Below, one piece after another: positions 15,952-26,108 of a DNA stretch of 64,000 bases (its first letter is position 1; each line of letters starts with the position of its first letter). The notes below the pieces were generated by a model. The model made no database searches. It had not been told where the DNA came from and saw only the letters and a program-made list of their open reading frames with translations. Origin of the DNA: Phenylobacterium montanum (GTDB lineage: Bacteria > Pseudomonadota > Alphaproteobacteria > Caulobacterales > Caulobacteraceae). The stretch is from NCBI RefSeq assembly GCF_018135625.1, contig NZ_CP073078.1:1302001-1366000 (forward strand). The letters run 5' to 3'. Made by a program: the position numbers and the translations under genes.

Positions 15952-16779
15952 TTATCGCCCTCTGAACACCGGCTCGCGCTTCTCCACGAAGGCCTTGCTG
16001 GCCTCGCGGTGATCTTCGGTCTGGGCGCAGTGGACGTGATGGGTGGCCTCCAGGTCCAGGCAATCGTCCACATCGCCGGCCATGGCCCGGTTCAGGTTCT
16101 CCTTCATGTAGCGGTAGGCGACCGTCGGCCCAGAAGCCAGGCGCAGCGCGATCCGGGCCGTCTCTTCCGCCAGGGCGTCCGGCGCGACCACCCAGTTCGC
16201 CAGGCCGAGCCGCAACGCCTCCTGGGCCGAGACCCGGTCGGACAGGAAGTAGAGCTCACGCGCCTTGGCCGAGCCGACCAGCTGGGTCAGGAAATAGGTG
16301 CCGCCATAGTCGCCGGAAAAGCCGACCCGGGCAAAGGCCGTGGTCAGGAACGCAGTCTCGGCCATGATCCGAAGGTCGCAGGACAGGGCCAGCGACAGTC
16401 CCGCTCCGGCCGCTGCGCCCGGCAGAGCGGCGATGGTCGGCTTGGGCATGGAGAACAGCTTGCCGGCCGTAGCCCGCTGGTTGACCCGCTGGCGATGTAT
16501 GGCGGCGTCGATGGAGCCGCCGCCTGCGCCGCCCTCCCCGCGCGCAGCCATGCCCTTGACGTCGCCGCCAGCGCAGAAGCCGCCGCCCGCGCCGGTCAGC
16601 ACCAGGCACTTGACCTCCGGGTCCAGCTCGGCGCGAGCGATCTGCTCGGCCAGGGCCGCGTTCATCTCGCCCGACATGGCGTTGCGCGCTTCAGGCCTGT
16701 TGAGGGTCAGGGTCAGCACCCCCTCGTCCTGGCTGGCCAACAGGTGGGTGGTGCCGGTGTCGACGCTCTGGGCGGCCAT
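15952..16779 (-). CDS. Enoyl-CoA hydratase/isomerase (crotonase) family protein
   Basis: The 275-residue protein shows GGGFCAGGDVKGMAARGEGG (first oxyanion-hole strand) and ALPGAAAGAGLSLALSCDLR (second). The usual catalytic glutamate region reads VGFSGDYGGTYFLTQLVG, keeping an aspartate like PaaG-type isomerases and lacking the paired glutamates of true hydratases. The C-terminal FVEKREPVFRGR is typical of the superfamily. It acts on an acyl-CoA thioester in the cytoplasm; isomerase is as likely as hydratase. No operon partner is adjacent. Confidence 0.88.
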   Translation of the reverse strand: MAAQSVDTGTTHLLASQDEGVLTLTLNRPEARNAMSGEMNAALAEQIARAELDPEVKCLVLTGAGGGFCAGGDVKGMAARGEGGAGGGSIDAAIHRQRVNQRATAGKLFSMPKPTIAALPGAAAGAGLSLALSCDLRIMAETAFLTTAFARVGFSGDYGGTYFLTQLVGSAKARELYFLSDRVSAQEALRLGLANWVVAPDALAEETARIALRLASGPTVAYRYMKENLNRAMAGDVDDCLDLEATHHVHCAQTEDHREASKAFVEKREPVFRGR

Positions 16780-16902
16780 GGCGCGCTTCCTCGTTGTTTT
16801 GAGAAACCGATGCTATCGCCGCCGGCCACGGGTTGCACGGCCGGAATCCTTGTTGCACAGTCGTAAAACAGTGCGAATGAGACGCGCTGGAAGAGGGACG
16901 CC

Positions 16903-18201
16903 ATGACCAGAGGATTCATCGTCGCCGCCGTGCTGGCCGCGCTTGCGCCTACGGCGGCCCTGGCGGGCGTGTCCTATGTTCACGCCGGCCGGCTGGTGGA
17001 TCCGGAGCAGGGTCGCGTCCTGACCGACCAGCTGATCCGCATCGAGAACGGCCGGGTCACCGCCGTCACCCCCTGGAGCGGCGCGCCCGCGGACGGCCCC
17101 GTGGTCGACTGGACACGCTACGAAGTCCTGCCCGGCCTGATCGACATGCACGTGCACCTGGCCGATGCGGACGAGACCAGGAACCCCTCCGAGGCCTTGA
17201 TGCACTCGGTCGGCGAGATTGCCTATATCGGCGCCCGCCATGCCCGGCAGACCTTGATGGCCGGCTTCACCAGCGTGCATGACGTGGGCTGCTTCCGCGC
17301 CTTCGCCGACACCGAACTGCGCGACGCCATCAACCGCGGCGACGTGGTCGGCCCGCGCATGAGCGCGGTCGGCGCCTATATCACCATCCCCGGCGGCGGC
17401 GGCGAGGTCACCGGGTCAGCGCGTGATGTGAAGCTTCCCGACGACATGCGGGTCGGGGTGGTCACCGACCCCAACGACGTGCGGCTCAAGGTCAACTACC
17501 TGTTCCAACACGGGGCGGACTCGATCAAGCTGATCGCCACGGGCGCCGTCCTGGCCGAAGGCACCGAGGTCGGCCAGCAGGAACTGTCGGAGGACGAGAT
17601 GCGCGCCGCGGTCCAGACCGCCGCGGCCCACGGCGGCTGGGTCACCGCCCACGCCCACGGCGCCGAGGGCATCAAGTCGGCCATGCGCGCCGGCGTAAAG
17701 GCGATCGAGCACGCCTCGCTGATCGACGACGAGGGCATTGCGCTCGCCAAGGCCAAGGGCGTCTATCTCGACATGGACGTCTATAACGGCGACTACATCG
17801 ACGAAGTCGGGACCCGCGACGGCTGGCCGGCCGAATATCTGCGCAAGAACCGCGAGACCACCCTCGCCCAGCGCCAGGGCTTCCAGAAGGCGGTCAAGGC
17901 CGGGGTCAAGATGACCTTCGGCACCGACGCCGGGGTCTATCCGCACGGGCTGAACGCGCGCCAGTTCAAATACATGGTCCAGTGGGGCATGACGCCGATG
18001 CAGGCGATCCAGGCCGCCACGGTCAATTCCGCGGCCCTGCTAGGCTGGTCCAAGGACGTGGGCGCGCTGTCGCCTGGCCACTATGCCGACATGGTCGCGG
18101 TGGAAGGCGACGCCCTGAAGGACATCACCGTGCTGGAGCACGTCTCCGGCGTGATCAAGGGCGGCGAGGTGGTGAAGTCGTCCCTATCTATTGGGCCTTG
18201 A
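16903..18201 (+). CDS. Secreted metal-dependent amidohydrolase
   Basis: This 432-residue protein has a signal peptide ending near TAALAG. The amidohydrolase metal site begins with LPGLIDMHVHL and continues with a lysine in DSIKLIATGAV. WVTAHAHGAEGIKSAMRAG and IEHASLIDD supply histidines, and MTFGTDAGVYPHG the last aspartate. This is the imidazolonepropionase-like/Xaa-Pro dipeptidase branch found exported in Caulobacterales and Xanthomonads. The substrate is probably a peptide or cyclic amide in the periplasm. GAGGGAC precedes the ATG. Confidence 0.88.
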   Translation: MTRGFIVAAVLAALAPTAALAGVSYVHAGRLVDPEQGRVLTDQLIRIENGRVTAVTPWSGAPADGPVVDWTRYEVLPGLIDMHVHLADADETRNPSEALMHSVGEIAYIGARHARQTLMAGFTSVHDVGCFRAFADTELRDAINRGDVVGPRMSAVGAYITIPGGGGEVTGSARDVKLPDDMRVGVVTDPNDVRLKVNYLFQHGADSIKLIATGAVLAEGTEVGQQELSEDEMRAAVQTAAAHGGWVTAHAHGAEGIKSAMRAGVKAIEHASLIDDEGIALAKAKGVYLDMDVYNGDYIDEVGTRDGWPAEYLRKNRETTLAQRQGFQKAVKAGVKMTFGTDAGVYPHGLNARQFKYMVQWGMTPMQAIQAATVNSAALLGWSKDVGALSPGHYADMVAVEGDALKDITVLEHVSGVIKGGEVVKSSLSIGP

Positions 18202-18268
18202 GTTCCCGCCGGCGCCGCTTCATTGCTCCGCTGTCGGCGACATCGCCGCAGGTTGGCTTGGAGGCCCC

Positions 18269-19069
18269 ATGTTGGACGAGATCATCGCCGCCGCGATCGC
18301 CGCGGGCGAGGCGATCCTCGAAATCTATCGCCAGGCGGACTTCGGGGCCCGGGTCAAGGGCGACGGCTCGCCGGTGACTGAGGCCGACGCCAGGGCCGAG
18401 GCGATCATCCTGGAGGCCTTGGCCAAGGCCGCGCCCGGCGTGCCGGTGGTGGCCGAGGAGGCTGTCGCCGCCGGCCACATCCCGATCTGCGGCCAGCGCT
18501 TCTTCCTGGTCGATCCCCTGGACGGCACCAAGGAGTTCCTGAACCGCAACGGCGACTTCACCGTCAATATCGCCCTGATCGAAGACGGCGCCCCCGTACT
18601 GGGCGTGGTCTATACCCCCGCCCACGGGGACGTCTTCGTCGGCGAAGCCGGCAAGGGCGCCCGGCGTGCTCGGTATGAAGATGGCCGGATCGGCGAATGG
18701 CGCCCCGTGACGGTGCGCCAGCGTCCCGCCGAAGGTCTCGATGTGGTCGCCAGCCGCTCGCACCTCAGCCAGGAGACCAAGGACTTCATCGACCGCTTTC
18801 CGGTCGCCGAGATGGTCTCGGCCGGCTCGTCCCTGAAGTTTTGCCGCGTGGCGGCGGGCGAGGCCGACCTCTATCCCCGCCTCAGCCGCACCATGGAGTG
18901 GGACACGGCGGCTGGCGACGCCGTGCTGCGCGCGGCCGGCGGGCGGGTGGTGACCCTGGACGGCCGTCCCCTCACTTACGGCAAGCAGGACCAGGTCGAA
19001 GACAGCGCTTTCGCCAATCCCTGGTTCGTCGCCTGTGGCCCCTTCGATCCGCTGACCGAGCCGGCCTGA
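18269..19069 (+). CDS. cysQ: 3'(2'),5'-bisphosphate nucleotidase CysQ
   Basis: The start is the ATG at 18269 behind GGAG; a longer frame from 18191 lacks family similarity. The 267-residue inositol-monophosphatase-fold enzyme has GSPVTEADARAE, then FFLVDPLDGTKEFLNRNGDF (the DPxDGT metal motif) and MEWDTAAGDAVLRAAGG (WDxAAG). CysQ removes the 3'-phosphate from adenosine 3',5'-bisphosphate made in sulfate assimilation. It follows the amidohydrolase by 67 bp and precedes the RND operon by 62 bp; a GC-rich GCCGGC repeat at its stop codon may be a weak terminator. Confidence 0.92.
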   Translation: MLDEIIAAAIAAGEAILEIYRQADFGARVKGDGSPVTEADARAEAIILEALAKAAPGVPVVAEEAVAAGHIPICGQRFFLVDPLDGTKEFLNRNGDFTVNIALIEDGAPVLGVVYTPAHGDVFVGEAGKGARRARYEDGRIGEWRPVTVRQRPAEGLDVVASRSHLSQETKDFIDRFPVAEMVSAGSSLKFCRVAAGEADLYPRLSRTMEWDTAAGDAVLRAAGGRVVTLDGRPLTYGKQDQVEDSAFANPWFVACGPFDPLTEPA

Positions 19070-19131
19070 AGCCGGCCGGCAGATTAAGCTTTTGTCAGAC
19101 TAGGCCCGCGCGCTTGACGATAGCGGCGGGC

Positions 19132-20328
19132 ATGGCGTTCAAGCCGGGCGGGTCATTGCTCACGCGGCGGAGTCTCAGTTTGCGTTTACTCTCTCCAGCC
19201 CTGGCGACCTTATGCCTTGCGACGGCGCTCGCCGGATGCAGCGCTCACGCTACCAAAGGCCAAGGCCAGGATCAGGGCCCGCCGACGGTGGGCGTGGTCA
19301 CGCTGAAGACCGAGGCGGTGACCCTGACGAGCGAACTGCCCGGCCGGACTGCGCCCTATGAAATCTCGGACGTGCGCCCGCAGGTCGGCGGCATCGTGAT
19401 CGATAGGCCGTTCACCGAAGGGGCCGAGGTCAAGGCCGGCCAGGTGCTCTACCGCATCGACCCGGCCCCGTTCCGGGCCGCCTACGACCAGGCCAAGGCC
19501 CAGCTGGCCAGCGCCGAGGCCAATCTGACCACGACCAGGCTCAAGGCCGAGCGCTACGCCGACCTGGTCAAGATCAACGGCGTCGGCAAGCAGGACTATG
19601 ACGACGCCGAGGCCGCCTTCCGCCAAGCCGCCGCGGCCGTCGAGCAGCAGCGGGCCGCCGCCGAGACGGCGAAGATCAATCTCGCCTGGTCGACCATCCG
19701 CGCGCCGATAACGGGGCGCATCGGCCCCTCGGCGATCACCGAGGGCGCTCTGGTCACCCCTGGCCAGGCCACCGCCCTGGCTACGATCCAGCGGCTGGAC
19801 CCGATCTATGTCGACGTCACCCAGTCCGCCGCCGAGGTGCTGAAGCTGCGCCGCGCCGTCGCCGCCGGCCAGCGAGACGCCAAGAGCGCGGCCAGCGTGG
19901 CCGTGCGGCTGAAGCTGGAGGACGGCTCGGACTATCCCCTGGAAGGTCGGCTGCAATTCACCGACGTCACCGTCGACCAGGCCACCGGCGCAGTCACCCT
20001 GCGCGCCCTGTTCCCCAATCCCGGCGGCCTGCTCCTGCCCGGCATGTACGTCCGCGCCGAGGTGGCCCAGGGAACCGCGCCCCAGGCGCTGCTGGCGCCC
20101 CAGCAGGGCATCTCGCGCGACGAGAAGGGCCTTCCCATCGCCATGGTGGTCGACGCCCAGGGCCGGGCGCAGCAGCGCTCGGTGCAGACCGACGGCGCGG
20201 TGGGCAACCAGTGGCTGATCCTGGGCGGGCTGAAGGCCGGCGACCGGCTGATCGTCGAGGGGCTGCAGAAGGTCAAGCCCGGCGAGCCCGTGCACGTGGC
20301 CCAGGCCAATCTGGCCCTGACGCGGTAG
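19132..20328 (+). CDS. RND efflux periplasmic adaptor (membrane fusion) lipoprotein
   Basis: This 398-residue protein starts at 19132. The signal sequence ends in the lipobox LAGC, so the mature N-terminal cysteine is lipidated. Barrel-sandwich and coiled-coil hairpin segments are visible as [20 protein letters not shown], then [20 protein letters not shown], then [20 protein letters not shown]. The C-terminal membrane-proximal domain ends in [10 protein letters not shown]. It is the AcrA/MexA type, linking the inner-membrane pump and outer-membrane channel encoded just downstream with 7- and 3-bp gaps. Confidence 0.95.
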   Translation: MAFKPGGSLLTRRSLSLRLLSPALATLCLATALAGCSAHATKGQGQDQGPPTVGVVTLKTEAVTLTSELPGRTAPYEISDVRPQVGGIVIDRPFTEGAEVKAGQVLYRIDPAPFRAAYDQAKAQLASAEANLTTTRLKAERYADLVKINGVGKQDYDDAEAAFRQAAAAVEQQRAAAETAKINLAWSTIRAPITGRIGPSAITEGALVTPGQATALATIQRLDPIYVDVTQSAAEVLKLRRAVAAGQRDAKSAASVAVRLKLEDGSDYPLEGRLQFTDVTVDQATGAVTLRALFPNPGGLLLPGMYVRAEVAQGTAPQALLAPQQGISRDEKGLPIAMVVDAQGRAQQRSVQTDGAVGNQWLILGGLKAGDRLIVEGLQKVKPGEPVHVAQANLALTR

Positions 20329-20335
20329 CCGCCCC

Positions 20336-23300
20336 ATGTCGCGCTTCTTCATCGAGCGGCCGATCTTCGCGACCGTGATCGCGGTCGCCGTCATGCTGGC
20401 CGGCGCCCTGGCGCTCTTGACCCTGCCGATCGCGCAGTATCCGAACATCGCCCCGCCGCGGGTGTTCATCGGCGCCACCTATCCCGGCGCCGACGCCGCC
20501 ACCGCCGAAGCCTCGGTGACCCAGGTGATCGAGCAGCAGCTCAAGGGCGTCGACCACCTGCTCTACTTCTCGTCCACCAGCGGCTCGGACGGCTCGATCA
20601 ACATCACCGCCACCTTCGAACCCGGGACCAACGCCGACATCGCCCAGGTGCAGGTGCAGAACAAGCTGGCCCAGGCCACCCCTCTCCTGCCCGCCCCGGT
20701 GCAGCAGCAGGGCCTGTTCGTCGGCAAGTCAGGCGCCAGCTTCTTGATGGTGCTGGCGCTCTACGACACCACCGGCAAATACAGCGACGTCGACATCTCC
20801 GACTACCTGAACAGCCGGCTGCGCGACCCGATCTCGCGGGTCAACGGCGTCGGCAATGTCAACGTGTTCGGCGGCCAGTACGCCATGCGGATCTGGCTCG
20901 ACCCATACAAGCTGAACAATTTCAAGCTGATGCCGTCGGATGTTAAGAACGCGGTGCTGGCCCAGAACGTCGAGGTGCCGGCCGGCCAGGTCGGCGCCCA
21001 GCCGGCCGTGCCGGGCCAGGCGCTGAACGCCATCATCACCGCCCAGTCGCGCCTGCAGACCGCCGAACAGTTCCGCGACATCGTGCTGAAGACCCAGCCC
21101 GACGGCTCGGTGGTGCGCCTGGGCGATGTGGCCCGGGTCGAGATCGGCGCCGACGGTTATGGCGTGGTCAGCCGCCTGAACGGGCGCCCGGCCAGCGGCA
21201 TCGGCATCTTTCTGACCCCCGGGGCCAACGCCCTGACCACCGCCGAGGCGGTCAAGAAGCGGGCCACCGAGCTTTCCGCCGGCTTCCCGCCCGGGATCAA
21301 GCTGGCCTTCCCGGTCGACACCACCACCTTCATCAAGCTCTCCATCGAACATGTGATCGTCACGCTGTTCGAGGCCATCGCGCTGGTGGTGGCGGTGATG
21401 TTCCTGTTCCTGCAGAACTGGCGCGTGACCCTGATCCCGGCCCTGGCGGTGCCGGTGGTGCTGTTGGGCACGTTCGGGGTGCTGGCCGCCTTCGGCTATT
21501 CGATCAACACCCTGACCATGTTCGCCATGGTCTTGGCCATCGGCCTCCTGGTCGACGACGCCATCGTGGTGGTCGAAAACGTCGAGCGGATCATGAGCGA
21601 GGAAGGCCTCTCGCCCAAGGACGCCACCATCAAGTCGATGAACGAGATCACCGGCGCCCTGGTGGGCATCGCCCTGGTGCTTTCAGCGGTGTTCCTGCCC
21701 ATGGCCTTCTTCCCCGGCTCGACCGGGGTGATCTACCGCCAGTTCTCGGTGACCATAGTTTCGGCCATGACTCTGTCGGTGCTGGTGGCCCTGGTCCTGA
21801 CCCCCGCCCTCTGCGCCTCCTTGCTGAAGCCGATCGACAAGGATCATCCGGCCGGCCAACGCGGCTTCTTCGGCTGGTTCAACCGCACCTTCGAGGCCAC
21901 CGTCGCCCGCTACAACGCCACTGTGCGGGGCGTGATCGGGCGGCCACTGCCGGCGCTGGCGGCCTATGGCGTGGTGATCGCGGCCATGATCGGGCTGTTC
22001 TTCGTCCTGCCCGCGGGCTTTTTGCCGGCCGAGGACCAGGGGACCCTCTTCACCATCTACAATCTGCCGACAGGCGCAGTGGAGGACCGCACGGTGGCGG
22101 TCGCCAAGCAGGTCGAGAGCTACTATCTGAACCAGGAGAAGGCCAACATCGACACGGTGTTCGTCGTCACCGGATTCAGCTTCGCCGGCTCCGGCCAGAA
22201 CCAGGGCCTGGCTTTTGTCCACCTGAGGAACTGGGCGGACCGCCCTGGCGCCAGGAACCGCGCCCCGGCCATCGCCCAGCGCGCCATGCAGGCTTTCTCC
22301 AAGATCCGCGACGGCATGGTGTTCGTGCTGGTGCCGCCGGCCGTGCAGCAACTGGGCAATTCCTCGGGCTTCGACCTGGAGCTGCAGGACCGCGCCGGCC
22401 TGGGGCACAAGGCCCTGACCGAGGCGCGCGACCAGCTGATCAGCATGGCTTCGAAGGACCCGATCCTCAGCGGCGTGCGTCCCAACGGCCTGGACGACAC
22501 CCCGCAACTGCACGTCGATATCGACCAGGCCCGCGCCGGCGCCCTGGGCCTGGCCCAGGCGGACATCAACGACACCCTGAGCTCGGCCTGGGGCGGGTCG
22601 TTCATCAACAACTTCATCGACCGCGGGCGGGTGAAGCAGGTCTATGTCCAGGCCGACGCGCCGTTCCGCCGCTCGCCCGAGGACCTCGGCCTATGGTTCG
22701 TGCGCGGCGCGTCTGGGGCCATGGCGCCCTTCTCCGCCTTCGCCAACTGGCGCTGGACCACCGGCCCGGCCCAGCTGGAGCGCTACAACGGCATCGCCTC
22801 GATGGAGATCCAGGGCGGCCCGGCCCCCGGCCAGAGCACCGGGGTGGCCATGACCGAGATCGCCAAACTGGTCGGCAAGCTGCCCCAGGGGATAGGCTTC
22901 GACTGGACGGGCCTGTCGCTGCAGGAGCAGCAGTCCGGGTCCCAGGCCCCGGCGCTCTATTCGCTCTCGATCCTGGTGGTGTTCCTGTGCCTGGCCGCCC
23001 TCTACGAGAGCTGGTCGATCCCACTGGCGGTGATGCTGGTGATCCCGCTGGGCGTGGTGGGCGCCCTATTGGCCGCCACCTTGCGCGGCTTCAACAACGA
23101 CATCTATTTCCAGGTCGGCATGCTGACCACCATCGGGCTCTCGGCCAAGAACGCGATCCTGATCGTACAGTTCGCCGACGAGGCCGAGCGACGTGGCGCA
23201 AGCCCCGTCGAGGCGGCGATGGAAGCCGCGCGCCTGCGCCTGCGCCCGATCCTGATGACCTCGCTGGCGTTCATCGCCGGCGTGTTACCCCTGGCCATCT

Positions 23301-23443
23301 CTACCGGCGCCGGGGCCGGCAGCCAGAACGACATCGGCACCGGGGTGATCGGCGGCATGCTGTCCGCCACCATCCTGGCCATCTTCCTGGTGCCGCTGTT
23401 CTTCGTCTTCGTCCGCCGCGCGTTCCGCAAGCAGAGGGCCTGA
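20336..23443 (+). CDS. RND multidrug efflux transporter, AcrB/MexB (HAE1) type
   Basis: The 1035-residue length is exact for the HAE1 family. The start is [20 protein letters not shown]. The membrane domain contains [18 protein letters not shown] with the paired aspartates of the proton relay. The second half repeats the architecture ([27 protein letters not shown]). It forms a trimeric proton-driven pump in the inner membrane exporting hydrophobic compounds, with the adaptor and NodT-type channel encoded on either side. No regulator is encoded upstream; the convergent HxlR gene belongs to another operon. Confidence 0.97.
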   Translation: MSRFFIERPIFATVIAVAVMLAGALALLTLPIAQYPNIAPPRVFIGATYPGADAATAEASVTQVIEQQLKGVDHLLYFSSTSGSDGSINITATFEPGTNADIAQVQVQNKLAQATPLLPAPVQQQGLFVGKSGASFLMVLALYDTTGKYSDVDISDYLNSRLRDPISRVNGVGNVNVFGGQYAMRIWLDPYKLNNFKLMPSDVKNAVLAQNVEVPAGQVGAQPAVPGQALNAIITAQSRLQTAEQFRDIVLKTQPDGSVVRLGDVARVEIGADGYGVVSRLNGRPASGIGIFLTPGANALTTAEAVKKRATELSAGFPPGIKLAFPVDTTTFIKLSIEHVIVTLFEAIALVVAVMFLFLQNWRVTLIPALAVPVVLLGTFGVLAAFGYSINTLTMFAMVLAIGLLVDDAIVVVENVERIMSEEGLSPKDATIKSMNEITGALVGIALVLSAVFLPMAFFPGSTGVIYRQFSVTIVSAMTLSVLVALVLTPALCASLLKPIDKDHPAGQRGFFGWFNRTFEATVARYNATVRGVIGRPLPALAAYGVVIAAMIGLFFVLPAGFLPAEDQGTLFTIYNLPTGAVEDRTVAVAKQVESYYLNQEKANIDTVFVVTGFSFAGSGQNQGLAFVHLRNWADRPGARNRAPAIAQRAMQAFSKIRDGMVFVLVPPAVQQLGNSSGFDLELQDRAGLGHKALTEARDQLISMASKDPILSGVRPNGLDDTPQLHVDIDQARAGALGLAQADINDTLSSAWGGSFINNFIDRGRVKQVYVQADAPFRRSPEDLGLWFVRGASGAMAPFSAFANWRWTTGPAQLERYNGIASMEIQGGPAPGQSTGVAMTEIAKLVGKLPQGIGFDWTGLSLQEQQSGSQAPALYSLSILVVFLCLAALYESWSIPLAVMLVIPLGVVGALLAATLRGFNNDIYFQVGMLTTIGLSAKNAILIVQFADEAERRGASPVEAAMEAARLRLRPILMTSLAFIAGVLPLAISTGAGAGSQNDIGTGVIGGMLSATILAIFLVPLFFVFVRRAFRKQRA

Positions 23444-23446
23444 ACC

Positions 23447-24856
23447 ATGGCCCGCTCGCTTCCCGCCCTGGCCCTCGCCTTCGCCCTGCCGACTGCCGCC
23501 TGCGTCGACCTCGCCCCGGCCGATCGCCGGCCGCCTGCGCCGGTCCCCGCGAGTTTCCCGGCCGGACCGGCCTACGCCCCGGCGACCTCAGAACGCGCCC
23601 TGGCCGGCTGGCGCGCCTTCTTCGCCGATCCGAAGCTTAAGCAGGTCATCGAGCAGGCCCTGGCGAATAACCGCGACCTGCGCATCGCCGTCGCCAATGT
23701 CGCCGCCGCCCGCGCCCAGTTCCACGTCCAGCGCGCCGCCCAGCTCCCGACGGTGACCGCCAACGCCGCCGCGACCCAGTCCCGGGAGCCGGCCGCCGTG
23801 GCGGGCGCACAAGGCTCGGGCGCCGTCGACACCCGGCTCTATAGCCTCACCGCCGGGGTCAGCGCCTACCAACTCGACCTGTTCGGCAAGCTGCGCGACC
23901 AGAGCCGAGCGGCCCAGGAGCAGTACCTGGCCACCGCGGCTGCCCGCGACGCCGCCCAGATCACCCTGGTCTCCGAAGTCGCCGGCGACTACCTGACCCT
24001 CGCCGCCGACCGCGACCTGCTCAAGATCGCTCAGGACACGCTGTCCTCCAGTTCGGAAAGCCTGAAGGTGATCCGCAGCCGCTTCGAGCACGGTGTCGGC
24101 AGCCAACTCGATGTCAGCCAGGCCGACACCATCGCCCAGCAGGCCCGCTTCGATGTCGCCCGCCTGACCACCCAGGTCGCCCAGGACCGCAACGCCCTGG
24201 AGTTGGTGGTGGGCGCGCCGGTGGGCGACGAGCTTCTGCCCGCCGGCCTTGGCGCCCCGGTGGCCGTGCTGGAGCAGTTGCCGGCCGCGGTCAGCTCCAG
24301 CGTGCTGTTGGGGCGCCCGGACGTGATCCAGGCCGAGGACCAACTCAAGGCGGCCAACGCCAATATCGGCGCCGCCCGCGCCGCCTTCTTCCCAGACATC
24401 AGCCTGACCGGCTCCGGCGGCCTGACCAGCCTGGCCCTCTCCAGCCTGTTCAAGAGCGCGTCCGGAACCTGGAGCTTCGCGCCCGCCGTCAGCCAGACCC
24501 TGTTCGACGCCGGCGCCAACCGGGGCGATCTCGACTACGCCAAGGCCCAGCGCCAGCTACGGTTGGCGACCTACGAAAAGGCGATTCAGACTGCCTTTCG
24601 CGAGGTGGCGGACGCGCTGGCTCAGCGCGGCACGATCGACGAGCAGGTCACCGCCCAGCGCGCCCTGACCGCCGCGGCGGCCGACAGCCTGCGCCTTTCG
24701 ACCGCTCGCTACGAACGCGGTAGCGACACCTATCTCAATGTGCTGGTGGCCCAGCGCACCTACTACGGCGCCGAACAGACCCTGGTGGCGACCGAACTGG
24801 CCCGCTCCACAAACCTGGTCGCCCTCTATACCAGCCTGGGCGGCGGGCTGAACTAG
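23447..24856 (+). CDS. RND efflux outer-membrane channel, NodT family
   Basis: This 469-residue TolC-like protein has a short signal with a lipobox-like TAACVD, then the outer-membrane efflux domains. NRDLRIAVANVAAARAQFHV and GDYLTLAADRDLL lie in the first repeat. QAEDQLKAANANIGAARAAF and TYEKAIQTAFREVADALAQR lie in the second. It is the third gene of the pump operon; its stop overlaps by 4 bp the stop of the convergent HxlR gene. Confidence 0.95.
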   Translation: MARSLPALALAFALPTAACVDLAPADRRPPAPVPASFPAGPAYAPATSERALAGWRAFFADPKLKQVIEQALANNRDLRIAVANVAAARAQFHVQRAAQLPTVTANAAATQSREPAAVAGAQGSGAVDTRLYSLTAGVSAYQLDLFGKLRDQSRAAQEQYLATAAARDAAQITLVSEVAGDYLTLAADRDLLKIAQDTLSSSSESLKVIRSRFEHGVGSQLDVSQADTIAQQARFDVARLTTQVAQDRNALELVVGAPVGDELLPAGLGAPVAVLEQLPAAVSSSVLLGRPDVIQAEDQLKAANANIGAARAAFFPDISLTGSGGLTSLALSSLFKSASGTWSFAPAVSQTLFDAGANRGDLDYAKAQRQLRLATYEKAIQTAFREVADALAQRGTIDEQVTAQRALTAAAADSLRLSTARYERGSDTYLNVLVAQRTYYGAEQTLVATELARSTNLVALYTSLGGGLN

Positions 24857-25329
24857 GCCGGCGGCATGTGGCTGGGGTCGCGCGCGCCCGGCCCCGGGAT
24901 CGGCCGCACGTCGCGCGGCGAAACTTTCTCGCCGCAGGCCGAGCAGGTCATCACCGGATCGAACAGGCAGCCGCACTTCAGATGCCGGTGCAGCAGCGGC
25001 CGCCCCGCATCGCTGGCCAGGTGCATATCGCCGAAATGGACCAGCGACATGATCACCGGATAGAGGTCCAGCCCCTTGGGGGTCAGGCGATATTCATAGC
25101 GGGTCGGCCCCTCCTGATAGGCGACCTTGGCCAGGATGCCGCCGCCGACCAGCTTCTTCAGCCGGTCGGCCAGGATCGGACGGCCGATCCTGAGACGCGC
25201 CTGGAACTCGTCGAACCGGCGCACGCGCAGGAAGCAATCGCGCAGGATCAAGAGCGTCCAGCGGTCGCCGATCGCCGACAGGGTGCGGGCCAGGGAACAG
25301 GCCTCGCCATCGAGTTCGCTCCACTGCAT
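24853..25329 (-). CDS. HxlR-family transcriptional regulator
   Basis: This 158-residue protein has the MarR-like winged helix of HxlR proteins: CSLARTLSAIGDRWTLLILR, then FDEFQARLRIGRPILADRLK and YEYRLTPKGLDLYPVIMSL. A C-terminal zinc-finger-like CxxCG motif (MTCSACGEKVSPRDVRPIPG) is preceded by HLKCGC. It starts 10 bp downstream of the SDR gene and is the last gene of the three-gene operon 26720-24853, which it may autoregulate in response to an electrophile or aromatic. Confidence 0.9.
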   Translation of the reverse strand: MQWSELDGEACSLARTLSAIGDRWTLLILRDCFLRVRRFDEFQARLRIGRPILADRLKKLVGGGILAKVAYQEGPTRYEYRLTPKGLDLYPVIMSLVHFGDMHLASDAGRPLLHRHLKCGCLFDPVMTCSACGEKVSPRDVRPIPGPGARDPSHMPPA

Positions 25330-25339
25330 CGGTGCGTTC

Positions 25340-26083
25340 CTACCAGGCCTCGCTCCAGGGCCTCAGGTCCATCTCGTGGGTCCAGGCCGACGGCTTCTGA
25401 TGGTAGAGGGCGACATAGCTTTCGGCGATGTCGGCGGGCTTAAGCACCCGGTTTTCCGCCAGGCGCTGGTCCAGGTCGGGGATGTTCTCGCGCGAGAACA
25501 CCCCGTCGATCGATCCGTCACAGATCACATGAGCGACGTGGATCCCCTTGGGCCCCAGTTCGCGCGCCATGCTCTGCGCCACGGCCCGAAGGCCGCTTTT
25601 GGCTGCGGCGAAGGCGGCGAAGCCCTCGCGGCCGCGCTGGCTGGCGGTGGCGCCGGTGAAGAAGATCGCCCCCCGACCCCGCGGAACCATGACCTTGGCC
25701 GCCTCGCGCCCGGCCAGGAAGCCGGCGAAGCAGGCCATTTCCCAGACCTTGGTGAAGACGCGCGCCGTGGTCTCCCGGATACCGAAGCGGACATTGGCCC
25801 CGATGTTGAACACCACCACCTCCAAAGGGCCGATCTCCCGCTCGATGTGCTCGAACAGGGCGACAGTCTCCTCCTCCGAGCGGGCGTCGACGCCCATGGC
25901 GTGGGCTTTGCCGCCGGCCGCGGCGATCTCGTCCGCCAGGGCCTGAAGCTGATCCAGGTGGCGGGCGCGGCGGGTGACCACGACCTCGAATCCGTCCTGG
26001 GCGAAGGCCTTGGCGAGCGCTCCGCCGACCCCGTCGCCGGCCCCGATCACCAGGCAGACCCGTTTGGCTGCATCCTGCGGCAT
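25340..26083 (-). CDS. Short-chain dehydrogenase/reductase family protein, catalytic Tyr replaced
   Basis: This 247-residue Rossmann protein has VCLVIGAGDGVGGALAKAF, the glycine motif, and VFNIGANVRF in place of NNAG. At the active site the usual YxxxK reads FAAAK: Phe158 and Lys162. The cofactor site is therefore kept while the catalytic tyrosine is not, a feature I believe occurs in a subgroup with GxHVAHVxxDG, as here (GIHVAHVICDG). Activity may be altered or the enzyme may act as a binding protein. It is between the isomerase-like and HxlR genes. Confidence 0.87.
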   Translation of the reverse strand: MPQDAAKRVCLVIGAGDGVGGALAKAFAQDGFEVVVTRRARHLDQLQALADEIAAAGGKAHAMGVDARSEEETVALFEHIEREIGPLEVVVFNIGANVRFGIRETTARVFTKVWEMACFAGFLAGREAAKVMVPRGRGAIFFTGATASQRGREGFAAFAAAKSGLRAVAQSMARELGPKGIHVAHVICDGSIDGVFSRENIPDLDQRLAENRVLKPADIAESYVALYHQKPSAWTHEMDLRPWSEAW

Positions 26084-26108
26084 GGCAAATTCCTGTGGTT
26101 GAAAATCC

